This document shows, piece after piece, positions 10,711 to 20,522 of a stretch of DNA of 64,000 nt. Origin of the DNA: Oidiodendron maius Zn (Eukaryota > Ascomycota > Leotiomycetes > Myxotrichaceae); NCBI GenBank assembly GCA_000827325.1, contig KN832871.1, forward strand, positions 930,001 through 994,000, given 5' to 3'. The notes under the pieces were generated by a model that saw only the letters and a program-made list of their open reading frames with translations, had not been told where the DNA came from and searched no databases. The translations under genes and the position numbers were made by a program. Within the stretch, counting starts at the first letter, position 1, and every line of letters starts with the position of its first letter.

Positions 10711-13180
10711 CTGATATATGGGACGGGGCTATGGCCTTACATTTGGGTAACCGTGCATTTGGGTGACGAAATGTGTTGGCGTATTGATTAGAGCAGGATT
10801 GGCGTTTAGGGACTATCGCATTTGCATTTGCACCTGTATATATCGGAGAATTCATCTAGCATTGAGACCACCGCACTGCAGAGACTGTGTTCACTTACGT
10901 CTGCCCTATCGACCTCAACGTCGTCTCGAGAATGAATCGCTTAACTTTCCATCACAGTGAGAGATCAAAGGAGAAAAGGGGCAAGCACGCAAGATGAAAT
11001 GAATGAGACACATGCAATAGCTTACCCAAAGTACAGTATCATCAGATGTATTTTTATCCCTCGGCACTCGGCGTATCAGCCCCGAGACTTGCCAAGATCT
11101 GGTCGATCGATATTGGTGCTGGAGATGCCTCCGATTCCTTAACTCTGGGACACGGGTGCTTGCATATCGGCAGTCAAGCCATTCAGTAACCCAACGTCTG
11201 GCGTTTTCCAGAATGTCAGGCAAAGTGTGACCGTCAGAAGCCCTAACGGCATTGGAAAGCGTTGCGGCCCCGCGAGACATGCACAAGGGTTTATATAAAC
11301 CGTTGCACGCAAGCTGGTATTCCATACTGTAGATGTACTGTACTTACAGTGCATCTATGATGTTGTGCATGCCTCCTGTCTCAGAGACCGCTGAGCTGTC
11401 AAGATGATAGATGATTTGTACTGGTCCTCCCGCGTCTCTCCTAGCTGACCGCCTCCGCGAGAAACAATACCTATATGCACATGCCTAGCATATTGGCGGC
11501 GATGAGGGACGTAGGAGGTGATCAATGTGACGAGGGCAAAAATAGAATATATCGACTTCAATGTGATAATTAATACGGGCAATATTAGATCTACCTGGGT
11601 GCCTCTTGGCTCTCGGGCACCGATACTGCGAGAGTCCGACGCGCGATATCTGAGAGGTTCACATCGCCGCCAGGAGCCAGTACTCGGATCAATCGCATAT
11701 GTTTGGGAGGACGAGGCGCCGGTCGATACTGCATGTGGCGGTCTGGACGCTGGCAATGTCTCGCATTGGCGGACGCGGGTTCGATCTGTTCGGGCTCGAA
11801 TCCCGAGGGCGGCTTGAAGTCGGGGAACGTGATGAGCGAGTCCATCTCCCCCGATGCAAATCCCCCAAAATGGGAGGGTGCGACTCGAGCCTCACTCGAG
11901 GAGGCACGCACCGGGCTTGCGGGGAGGCAGGGATATTGGGATATTGGGATATTGGGATATTGGGATGTTAGGATGTTGGGAGCCTGGGATACTGCACTGC
12001 TGGATGCTAGGTGCTGGGTGCTAAGTATATTCTCCTCTTCCTAGGAAGAAGAGGCACAGAAGACGGAGCTCAAAGGACGAAAAGGCGGGAAAGCGCTCGA
12101 CGCAACTCGTCACACTCTCCGGCATTGCAGTTCAACTACGAGCACTCGCCTCCCTGCTCCCCTCACAATCGCCGCCAAGGGATCGAGATCTCTCTCAGTA
12201 TTTGAAATCTGAGGGGGACGTGTGAATAGCGCCCCTTGAACCGGGATACCAAGCCCAGAGCGCGCCATCAGCCGACTTTGGGGAGATCGCATATGCTTCT
12301 TCTGCGTATGTCATTCGCCCATCTTGCAGCTCTCCCGTGCAGCGTACTGCAGGGAGAGAAGGCGAGAGGGCGAGCAAGGCTGGCTCTTGTGGGGAGCTAA
12401 GCTAAGGGATGGAGATGGTCGTTGTGGGGGATCGCTAAGTGGAAGAAGGTCCCTCCTCCCTGTCTCGCGGTGTGCGAGAGACACAGGAACACCATATGAT
12501 ACGCGCGTAGGCTGCGGGATGGGCTCCCGGGGCCCAAAAGCACACATCCAGGGGAAATGTGATTTGCCCCCCCTTGCCGCCGGGGGCCAGCACAGGAAGA
12601 CAGAAGTCTGGACGGCTTGACTCTCAGCTGCGGGTTCCGCTTCACGCTTCCCAGAACAAACTGCCCGCCCTGGAGCCGTCTGAGACGCACATCTAGAGAT
12701 TTATATGTGTCTCGATTTGTATCTCTACTAGTGGAGTTGCTACGTGCAGTGATTCGTTACCTTGGCCCCTCCACCGGATCTCACTTACGGCCAATATTGC
12801 CCTTCTTGACGGTAGTTTTCCCTCTCATTCCTTTTGTACAAACCACAGCCATTCCGTCCCATATGAACCCGCAGGGTCTAGGAGGCCCCTCAACTGCCAC
12901 TTAGCGAAGGGAGAGCCGGCCAGTGTGCCAGTCCTCGAATGATGCGGTACAGTATCTAATGGTCAATAGATAAAAGCTCGCCTCCCAATGGCCTCGCCTT
13001 CGAGATCTGTCACTTTTCTCAGTCTTTTGTCGAGCTGGCCCTGCTACTGCACTACCTACATATGTGCTCTCCATATAAGGGCACGCGGTGCCATCCCCTT
13101 CCTCGGGTTGTTGTAGAAGCTACTCGAGTTCATTATTTTTTCTTTTCATTCATAGCATAGCGGTCCTCAGCGGGGTCACA
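10711..13180. other. Long gene-free spacer and 5' region of the RRM gene
   Basis: About 2.5 kb without a supportable gene. The GC-rich part (about 11.5-12.9 kb) has overlapping open frames on both strands, typical of non-coding high-GC sequence. It includes the 8-bp tandem repeat at 11930-11977. The last 200 bases before 13181 are CT-rich (TCTTTTCATTCATAGC) and probably contain the transcription start of the RRM protein gene. Confidence 0.55.
11930..11977 (+). repeat. 8-bp tandem repeat (GGGATATT)n
   Basis: Four perfect copies of GGGATATT (11930-11961) are followed by two variant copies (GGGATGTT, AGGATGTT) to 11977. A further partly similar segment (GGGAGCCTGGGATACT) continues the pattern. 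It is a non-coding minisatellite in a spacer. Confidence 0.9.
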
Positions 13181-14594
13181 ATGCCTCACGTTCCAGCTGG
13201 GAACATTACGGGCGTGTATTATATCGTCGTGGCCGGCTTGCCCTGGGCATGCTCTTGGCAGAGATTAAAGGACTTCGCTCGGAACCAGCAGCCTGATGGG
13301 AAATGCATCGAGATAGACCATGCCATGGTGTACCCAGACTCCACGGATGGGTGGGTAAGGGTCAAAGGGAGGGAGAATTTCCTTAAGGCCTTTAGTGAGC
13401 ACGAACCCCTTCACGGAAAACACGCTGGGACTAAGTTTTGTCAGAGCATTTAAATGGCGGGATTCTTGACGATCGCTCCCTGCTGGCAGACGGACGCAAC
13501 GAGACGGAGACGCAGACCCTTCGGGACTGGACGACGACGTACTCTCCGACGGTACCGTATCGAGACCGCAACGGCAGCTCGTCTTCTTCCCACACCTATT
13601 CATCCTCGACCGCAAGCCAGTACTCATCGCCATCGACCTATTCCGGAAGCGACATAGACGTGTGTGATCTGACCTCCTCCTCATTCTCGATACTGATTGT
13701 GTGAAGTGGCACTACCAGACCCAGCCAGGATCCCAGAGCTATGCTTCAGCATCGCCAACGTACTCCTCCTTTCAGTACTACTCGCCGCAGTCACCAATAT
13801 ATGATGGCGCCTCGAGTCCCATTTATACCTCGCCGGTATCCCCTTACCCAGTTGCAGCAAGCCCGTCCGGCGTTGTGTATACTAGTAATGTTGTCGCTGC
13901 AACCCCGTTCTATATAACACAACAGCCAGCCTATACATACGCACTACAGTGCATGACCAGTCCTTACACCAGCTCTTCTGCTTCACCTACCAGCCCCCCG
14001 CCGATGGTGAAAACTGAAGCGCGGAAGATAATTATAAGGCAGCTCCCTCATGGCACCACCTCATCCGCCCTGCACGAACTCCTCACCAAGATCGTTTCCA
14101 ACTCCAAACGCTCGCTGAGTTGCTCATCCACTCCCGTACAAAGCATCGAGATCGCTACTCACGTAGATGGAAAAGCCAAGGGCCATGCCTTCGCGATCTT
14201 CGAATCGCACGCTATTGCAAAGACCGTTATGCATGTTGTCGATGGGATGCGGTTCCAAGGCCGCGTGCTAAGCGCGCGGTTGACCAAGGAGGGTGCCGAA
14301 CCTGCTGGATATGGGCACGCGCTGGGAGAGAGACAACCTGCTATTTCATCAGCGGAACTATCTCAGACCTTTGACGGTGCCCAAGGACAGATATGGGGAG
14401 GCAAAGGAGGAGCTGGTGGGAAGGGTAGGTCAGGGAGTAAGTTAGAGACGGATGGAAAGGAGGTGGACGGAGAGGCCGTTGTCGTGGCGAGCAGTGGTGA
14501 GACTAAGAGATCTGGGGCAATGAGCGCACCTGCGGTCGTTGACGGTTCGAGCAGTAAGGGAAGCCACGGGAAGGAGAAGAAGCATCGAAGCTAG
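13181..14594 (+). CDS. RNA-binding protein with two RRM domains
   Basis: Three exons, 13181-13394, 13445-13659 and 13707-14594, give 438 residues; introns are 50 and 47 bp. RRM1 spans about residues 11-95. Its RNP2-like strand is YYIVVAGLPW and its third strand is GWVRVKGRENFLKAF, joined through the first splice to KHLNGG...LLADGRN. A Ser/Tyr/Pro-rich linker follows (about 110-245, with YSS, SPT and YTSP runs). RRM2 spans about 249-335, with RNP2 KIIIRQL and RNP1 KGHAFAIFE. The tail is Gly/Ser-rich and lysine-rich. This fits fungal RRM proteins acting in mRNA fate, but the specific target is unknown. RRM1 is degenerate at the aromatic RNP positions and may bind protein instead of RNA. The gene converges on DCP1. 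The start was chosen because it is the first ATG leading directly into RRM1. Confidence 0.85.
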
Positions 14595-15276
14595 CATGTG
14601 GATATGTTCACCTCAGGTATGGAGTTAGGAGAACTTGTAGTATTGCTAAGGTGCAGCATGGGCTTGATGAAGCGGATATTGGAGTAGTGCATATGACCGT
14701 GGCATGGATATACCTAGACTGGATTTTGAAGATTATAGGCAGATTATAATGAGTTCCCTCCGGGAGAGTAATATATCTTTGCAATGTTCCGAGCGTGTCC
14801 TTACAAGGAGAGAATGAAAAGGCTTCGTCATGAATTGTAAGACTTAGATTCTGCGAGGGAAATTACCTAGACATTCAAGTACTATGGACCACTGTGGACA
14901 TGGGTATCTCGGTTTGATTTGATATCTCCGGTGCACATGATGTTATCCGTTCTAGATACGTCTAGGACGAGCTTTTGTCATGATGCTCGCCTCTGTGCTT
15001 GTAATACTGCAGTTTTGCGCTCATTTTGCTTCTTTCTCTTTCTTTCTCGTCCTCTTTGCCCCCTTCGGAGTTTCCACGCCGATGCTTCTCTTTTCACATA
15101 AACAGATTTTGGTAACAGGAGGGGCAGTCCGCTGTCATGTGCTATACGCCTTGTATAGAGCCTCAACTGATGATCATGCAGCGTAACTTGTCCCGCTGAT
15201 AAGGAAGAGTCCATATAGTAGACACCGCACGATGCTCCCTAAACTCGCAATTTGATCTCACCCAGCTCTGGTCCAG
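14595..15276. other. Convergent spacer between RRM gene and DCP1
   Basis: About 680 bp between two 3' ends. It is CT-rich around 15030-15075. Nothing coding is supported; it should contain the 3' UTRs of both neighbours. Confidence 0.6.
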
Positions 15277-16008
15277 CTACCGCACAGGCTGGCCCCCGAA
15301 AAGGTCCTTCAGGCTTAACCTCCTTCCTGGAAGGACCGCTCCGCTAGTACTCCCACTCTCAAAACCCCCCTCTTCAAAACTCTCAGTCCCGCCCATCTCT
15401 TGGGTGCCTCTATCCAGCGCTTCCAGTATAACCCCATCCTTTACACGTTCCCAAAGCCCTTTTACCAATGTGCAATTGAGCTCTCTCGTATCAGCTTGAT
15501 CCGCATGGATATAAAAACCCAACACTTTCTCCTCATCCAACGGGCCCTGGCCATTCAACCCTGCCTGCCTTCTCTCCAAGAATCTGATAATCATAAATTC
15601 GTCCTTGATCTCCACCTCCTGCACATCCTGCATGTCGATGATCAGGTTATCCAACCCCTTCTTGTTCAGCAGCGCCACGCAAAACCGCTCCCGTGCACCT
15701 ACCGTCGTCGCAGAGAAGGCCGCCATCTGACACACAAACAAGGTGCCTGCTATCTCGGCTTTGTCCCACGTCCCATCTGCAGGAAAGTAGTTGTAGATTT
15801 GGCAAGAGGCAGCGATGGAGAGGATGGCCGTTATGGAAGGGTTGTAGTGTTGGAGGACGGTGAGGTTGAGCTCGTTGTTCGAGCGCACGGGCACACTCTC
15901 GGGGGCTGTGTAGGGCACTTCGGAATCGTAGTCTGACGCCTGAATAGGTTGCTGCAGATGCGATTGGGAGTGGTTATGTCGATGGCGATGCGCCTTTCGA
16001 GGCGTCAT
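15277..16008 (-). CDS. mRNA decapping complex subunit DCP1
   Basis: A single-exon gene of 243 residues. DCP1 is the activator of the Dcp2 decapping enzyme in cytoplasmic mRNA turnover and P-bodies. The EVH1-like DCP1 domain begins near residue 45 with LNLTVLQHYNPSITAILSIAASCQIYNY and includes W-K-like contacts (GTWDKAEIAGTLFVCQ). It continues through FCVALLNKKGLDNLIIDM and EFMIIRFL to the final helix near residue 205. The N-terminal 40 residues are basic and His-rich. The C-terminal tail (RRLSLKDLFGGQ) is typical of fungal DCP1. The family assignment is firm. Its start codon faces the 5-phosphatase gene across a 460-bp divergent promoter. Confidence 0.9.
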   Translation of the reverse strand: MTPRKAHRHRHNHSQSHLQQPIQASDYDSEVPYTAPESVPVRSNNELNLTVLQHYNPSITAILSIAASCQIYNYFPADGTWDKAEIAGTLFVCQMAAFSATTVGARERFCVALLNKKGLDNLIIDMQDVQEVEIKDEFMIIRFLERRQAGLNGQGPLDEEKVLGFYIHADQADTRELNCTLVKGLWERVKDGVILEALDRGTQEMGGTESFEEGGFESGSTSGAVLPGRRLSLKDLFGGQPVR

Positions 16009-16470
16009 TGTCGATGTGTCGAGAGGACGCAGATCTGTTCACGGGAATATGAAAGCTTTCGGAATTGTATTTAAGGTATCAATGTTGAGATTGATGACAT
16101 AAATCTGCTGCGTGGATATACACACTGCGGTGACTGGGTGAAGCTCGTGATGATGATGATGCCAGGCAGGTGGGCCTCTCCAGGCACAAGCCATCATAGG
16201 CGAGCAGGGGTCACGCCCACCATCGATAGTCGACCACACGACCAAAACCCCGCGGCTGGAGCAGCATCCTACGACTCGCACAGTCAACGACCTTTAATAT
16301 TTAATGCTCTGGGGGAATAACAGCTTCAACTGCATTTGAGCTTTTGCCTCTCCTGAGATCCGCATAGAACTATCTTTCGTCCGACGTCAAACAATAATAC
16401 CTTCAGTGCTGCCCCTCGCGCCATGCCTGGTTGATCTCTACGACAACCGGGAAGATACGAGCGTACCAAA
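16009..16470. promoter_or_regulatory. Divergent promoter region, DCP1 (-) / inositol 5-phosphatase (+)
   Basis: A 462-bp spacer between two start codons pointing away from each other. No TATA box is convincing. GATGATGATG (about 16146-16156) and a TTTAATATTTAATG AT-rich patch (about 16291-16305) are the only notable elements. Confidence 0.6.
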
Positions 16471-19400
16471 ATGGCTCCAAGTGCTCGAAACTCTGTCGAC
16501 CAAGAGCACGTCGAAACAGAGGCTCAACCCAAGACCTCGAGCCCGCAGTCCCTCTCCAAAGCCGTCTTCGCTCGAAGAGACGAATATGTGCGTCCACGAA
16601 AGATTAAGGTCAAGATCGGGTCATGGAATGTCGCTGGGTGCCTTGGAACGGAGAAGGATTTGGCAGGATGGTTTGCAGAGGGTAAAGGCATAGACAAGAG
16701 ACTGTCGAAAATAAGTATGGGGAGCTCCAAACATCCGGAAACACTTGAAAGCGTCGATGCGCAAGAGCAAAGATACCATGCAGACGAGCCCACAAATCTG
16801 AAGGGCGATGAAGGAGCGGCCCGCGGTGGATCTGATATTGGACTGTACGTGCTGGGTTTACAGGAAGTAGTGGAACTCTCATCCCCAATTACGCGAGTTT
16901 ATGCGGATTCAAGCACTGTCGTGAAGTGGAGGAATGCAATGATCGAAGCACTGCCTCCGGGATACGTGGTAGTTGCTGAACAGCAGCTCTCCGGGCTGTT
17001 GTTGCTCATATTTGCATCTCCCGAAGTCGCGCCAACGATAAGTTCTGTGAGTACAGTTACCGTGGGCACTGGTCTAATGGGTTATTTGGGTAATAAAGGC
17101 GCTATCATAACGAGGATAGTGCTTGGGGAGACTACGCGACTAGTATTTGTTAACTGCCATTTGGCTGCAGGAGCAGAACCGGCAAACCTGGAGCGAAGGA
17201 TTTGGGATGTAGCGCAGATTATGCAGCGAACTCAGTTTGAGCCTATAGACTGGGGTGGAGTCCAGGACGATAAGCAGGAAGGAATTGGCGAAGAAGACTT
17301 TGCTTTCTGGTTTGGAGATTTGAATTTCAGGCTAGACGGCCTCCCTGGTGATGATATACGACGGCTTCTCTCATTGCACGCAAGGGAGGGGCACGATATC
17401 GTTGAGGAACCGTGGAATAAGGTCGAAGGCGTATTGGAAAACGATGATATTATCGTCATTAGGGCCGCCGATGAAAGTGACGATGAATCAGAAGCAGAGA
17501 CGGCACCAAGAACAAGCAGCGCATTTGAGAATAATGATGATGCTTCGTCAATGACTTTGCCAGATCCGGACGACTTTATCCAAGATCCGAGTCAAGACCC
17601 GGCCTCTATGCAAGCTATTATAGACTCACTGCTTCCTCATGACCAACTTAAGCGTGTTCAAAAGACCAAGAAAGCTCTTCATGGCGGCTGGAGAGAAGGA
17701 CCGATCACTTTCTTGCCTACGTATAAATATGACATTGGGAGCATTGGAATCTTTGATTCCAGTGAAAAGAAACGAGCGCCAAGTTGGTGTGACCGAATAC
17801 TATATAGAACCCGAAGGGATAAGCTCGATTATGATGGAAAGTCTCAGGTAGAAGAACTGGTCAGAATTAAGGACGCAGAAATGAAGGCGCGAGGAATCGA
17901 CAGCGCGCAGGATGATGAAGACGTCTTGTTTGAATATAATCCTGAGGAGGATGGTGCAGACAAAGAAGAGCCAGAAACGGAAGAGGAGCCAGAGACCGCA
18001 AAGGACTTTTTTGAAGAGTATGATGAAAATGAAGATGGTGAGGAACTGATTACAAAAGAGGACTTTGTGGACAAGATACACTTAGACGTGTATACTACGC
18101 ATCAAAGAGTGCTTTCATCAGATCACAAACCTTTAGAGGCTGTTTTCACGCTGGACTATGATGCAGCAGTTCCTGAACTGAAGTCCATGATCCAAGCTGA
18201 AGTGGCCCGTGAACTCGATCGCGCAGAGAACGAAGGCCGCCCCGGAATCACTGTCGTGGTAGACCGTTCCCAGGACGTGGAGCCTGTGCCGCGGGCAGAG
18301 CCACAAAATCATTCAATAGCAAGCACACACGGTGTCAATTTTGGCCAAGTATCATTCTACAAACGAGTGCGGCGAAGTGTGACTATCGCCAACACGAGCC
18401 AGGTCAATTCCTCCTTCGTCTTCTTGGAACGTCCAAGTGAAAACGAAACACATGATCGCATATCACCAACTTGGTTATCAGTTTTCTTTGATGGTTTGGA
18501 GCTCGATGAGGATTCTCGGCGGGCAAAAGGGCTAAAGAGAGATATTACCTTAGAACCGGGTGATACAATGAACGTCACTCTCGAACTATTTGTCGACGAT
18601 ATTACTTGCATCAAGTCTCTTAATGATGGAATAACTACCCTTGACGATGTTCTTGTCCTGCGCGTAACGGACGGCAGGGATCACTTCATTCCAATCCGCG
18701 CCTCGTGGCTTCAATCGTGTTTTGCGCGCTCAGTTGACGAGCTCATTCGTATCCCAGAGGGCGGAGTAAGGAAATTTCTGGCTCTTGAGGGGTCAGTAGG
18801 AAGCGTGATTAGCGACAGTCTCAAAGTGTGTTGGTCGGCGCCGCGGGAACTCTTCAAGCTCACGGAAGCCGTTGAAGCATTAAGCACGAAGTGTATCAAA
18901 GATGCCAGCAATCCTGAGAATCCACAGGTTCCCAAAGATGCTCCCGGCTGGCCATTCGAGAAGATTTATTGGCAATTCCGAGATAATCGTGCGAGGGAAT
19001 TGTACAAGGCTTCCATTATGGAGGCTCTCGATTGGGATAAGGATCTCACTGATGCGTTCTCGTTACAAGTTCCTGCAGTAGAAAGGATAGAGGTACTGGC
19101 AGAGGTTCTGGTTATGTGGCTGTCGAGCTTGACAGATGGCATAATACCAGGTGATTTATGGGAGCAACTAGAAGACGACATGAACACCCGAGGAGTGAAA
19201 CAGCTTTCTGAAGTTGAGGAGATAAAGACCTGGGTCTTAGACGTGCTGGCCTCATCACCAAACCACAATATCTCATTCGTCTTCCTGATGAGTATGGTAA
19301 AGCGCGTAGCAGCAGAATTCGCTCCGCTCCCTAAGATTGGATGGAAGGAAAGTATAGGCCGAGGAGGCTTGGATAGCGTCCGTCGGAGTTTGGCTTGGAA

Positions 19401-19596
19401 GGGGAAAGGGCAATACGTTTTGAATGATAAAGAGGTTCTGCGCCGACAAGCGCAGGAGAAAGCATACGCAGAAGTTTTTTCACGAGTTATTTTCCGAGGC
19501 CAAACTCTAAGCAAGGAGAAGGAGAGGAGGACAGCCAATGATAGGAGAAGGTATATCCTGGAGGCTTTTCTTCATGGCAGTGCAAGCCCTCATTGA
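16471..19596 (+). CDS. OCRL/INPP5B-like inositol polyphosphate 5-phosphatase with RhoGAP-like C-terminus
   Basis: One uninterrupted exon of 1041 residues. The 5-phosphatase domain starts near residue 45 (KIKVKIGSWNVAG) and holds the family signatures in order: VLGLQEVVEL, GYLGNKGAI, FVNCHLAAG, FWFGDLNFRLDG, FLPTYKYDIGS, APSWCDRILYR and SSDHKPLEAVF. These form the Mg-dependent active site that removes the 5-phosphate of phosphoinositides such as PI(4,5)P2. Two acidic insertions interrupt the domain (about 335-375 and 480-530). An ASH-like beta domain follows (NFGQVSFYKRVRRSVTIANTSQVNSSF), then a RhoGAP-like helical domain (about 765-1000) as in human OCRL. A catalytic arginine finger is not evident, so GAP activity is doubtful. 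The likely role is endosome/Golgi phosphoinositide turnover. Confidence 0.93.
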   Translation: MAPSARNSVDQEHVETEAQPKTSSPQSLSKAVFARRDEYVRPRKIKVKIGSWNVAGCLGTEKDLAGWFAEGKGIDKRLSKISMGSSKHPETLESVDAQEQRYHADEPTNLKGDEGAARGGSDIGLYVLGLQEVVELSSPITRVYADSSTVVKWRNAMIEALPPGYVVVAEQQLSGLLLLIFASPEVAPTISSVSTVTVGTGLMGYLGNKGAIITRIVLGETTRLVFVNCHLAAGAEPANLERRIWDVAQIMQRTQFEPIDWGGVQDDKQEGIGEEDFAFWFGDLNFRLDGLPGDDIRRLLSLHAREGHDIVEEPWNKVEGVLENDDIIVIRAADESDDESEAETAPRTSSAFENNDDASSMTLPDPDDFIQDPSQDPASMQAIIDSLLPHDQLKRVQKTKKALHGGWREGPITFLPTYKYDIGSIGIFDSSEKKRAPSWCDRILYRTRRDKLDYDGKSQVEELVRIKDAEMKARGIDSAQDDEDVLFEYNPEEDGADKEEPETEEEPETAKDFFEEYDENEDGEELITKEDFVDKIHLDVYTTHQRVLSSDHKPLEAVFTLDYDAAVPELKSMIQAEVARELDRAENEGRPGITVVVDRSQDVEPVPRAEPQNHSIASTHGVNFGQVSFYKRVRRSVTIANTSQVNSSFVFLERPSENETHDRISPTWLSVFFDGLELDEDSRRAKGLKRDITLEPGDTMNVTLELFVDDITCIKSLNDGITTLDDVLVLRVTDGRDHFIPIRASWLQSCFARSVDELIRIPEGGVRKFLALEGSVGSVISDSLKVCWSAPRELFKLTEAVEALSTKCIKDASNPENPQVPKDAPGWPFEKIYWQFRDNRARELYKASIMEALDWDKDLTDAFSLQVPAVERIEVLAEVLVMWLSSLTDGIIPGDLWEQLEDDMNTRGVKQLSEVEEIKTWVLDVLASSPNHNISFVFLMSMVKRVAAEFAPLPKIGWKESIGRGGLDSVRRSLAWKGKGQYVLNDKEVLRRQAQEKAYAEVFSRVIFRGQTLSKEKERRTANDRRRYILEAFLHGSASPH

Positions 19597-20522
19597 CAGC
19601 GGAGAATCATATATGTAGCAACGAGGATCAATTAACTACTGCATGTATATATATTGCAGAGAGATAATACAAACACTCGATATGTTACACCCGGGCTAAT
19701 TTATAACCCTCTCAGAGATGCATACTCTAAGCCCTTTTCCCTGAACAGGCTTCTAGGTCATCTCTTCTACTCGATGCGCATGTGCCTGAAAATATCGGTA
19801 GATTTTGTCCTTTTTCTCGCAGCTCTCCTCAACCAGGCAGTCGGCTTCCTTGCCATCCAGCGAACATATGCGAATGTAGTTCCTCTTCCCAGTCTTTTGT
19901 TCTTGTAGGAGAGGAACTGCACCAATACGCACTTCATCTTCTCATGAACTTGTAATCACATATACTTCAAGCACTCTTCATCCGTGGTAAGTTTTGCATA
20001 TACCCGGCCGTCGATTGAGTCGACATGGATCATGAGTAGAGTATAGTCTCCATCTGGGGTTTCTTCGTCTCTCGAGTAATACTTTTCTAGAGGGGTTGGT
20101 TCTTGTTGAAACTAGACAGCTAGTGCTACTAGTTCATCTTGTACGCGTAGTCAAGGATGTTATAGAGTTGGTGAGACGGAAAGGAACAGTTGAGAGCAAA
20201 TGGATTCCGCTGCGAGAGCTTGACAATTAAGCATTGGAATGGCTTCCTCTCCTACGTAGCACTGGCAAAGGTGTTCAGGACTTGATTGGCACAGCACAGC
20301 CGCAATCTAACCAGAGAGTATGATATTATTCATTACGATACGTAAAGCCGAACACGGCAGGCTGATGGGAAGTGGGAATCCTATGCGGCGTCAAAATACC
20401 GCCGTTTTTGAAAGCTTTAGCCGTGTACATGGGGAGACCCTGAAACCTGAGAATAATATGCTCGATTATTATCCTCCTAAGAGTACATCTCATGCAACTC
20501 CCCGGCTATATCTATCCTAGAA
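19597..20522. other. Convergent spacer with possible gene relic on minus strand
   Basis: About 925 bp between the 3' ends of the 5-phosphatase and RPT2 genes. On the minus strand between roughly 19790 and 20330 several short open segments in different frames have protein-like composition (see findings). They are interrupted by stops and not joined by clear introns, so no intact gene is called. Confidence 0.45.

Noticed and set aside
11780-11812. tRNA T-arm-like hairpin (TCGGG-CTCGAAT-CCCGA)
   Set aside because: The stem and loop look right, but no matching acceptor stem or D-arm is found 60-80 bases upstream; probably chance in GC-rich sequence.
11355-12904. Several overlapping open frames of 60-130 codons on both strands
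   Set aside because: High GC lowers stop frequency; frames overlap in all phases, are Arg/Ser/Pro-rich and lack domains or splice signals.
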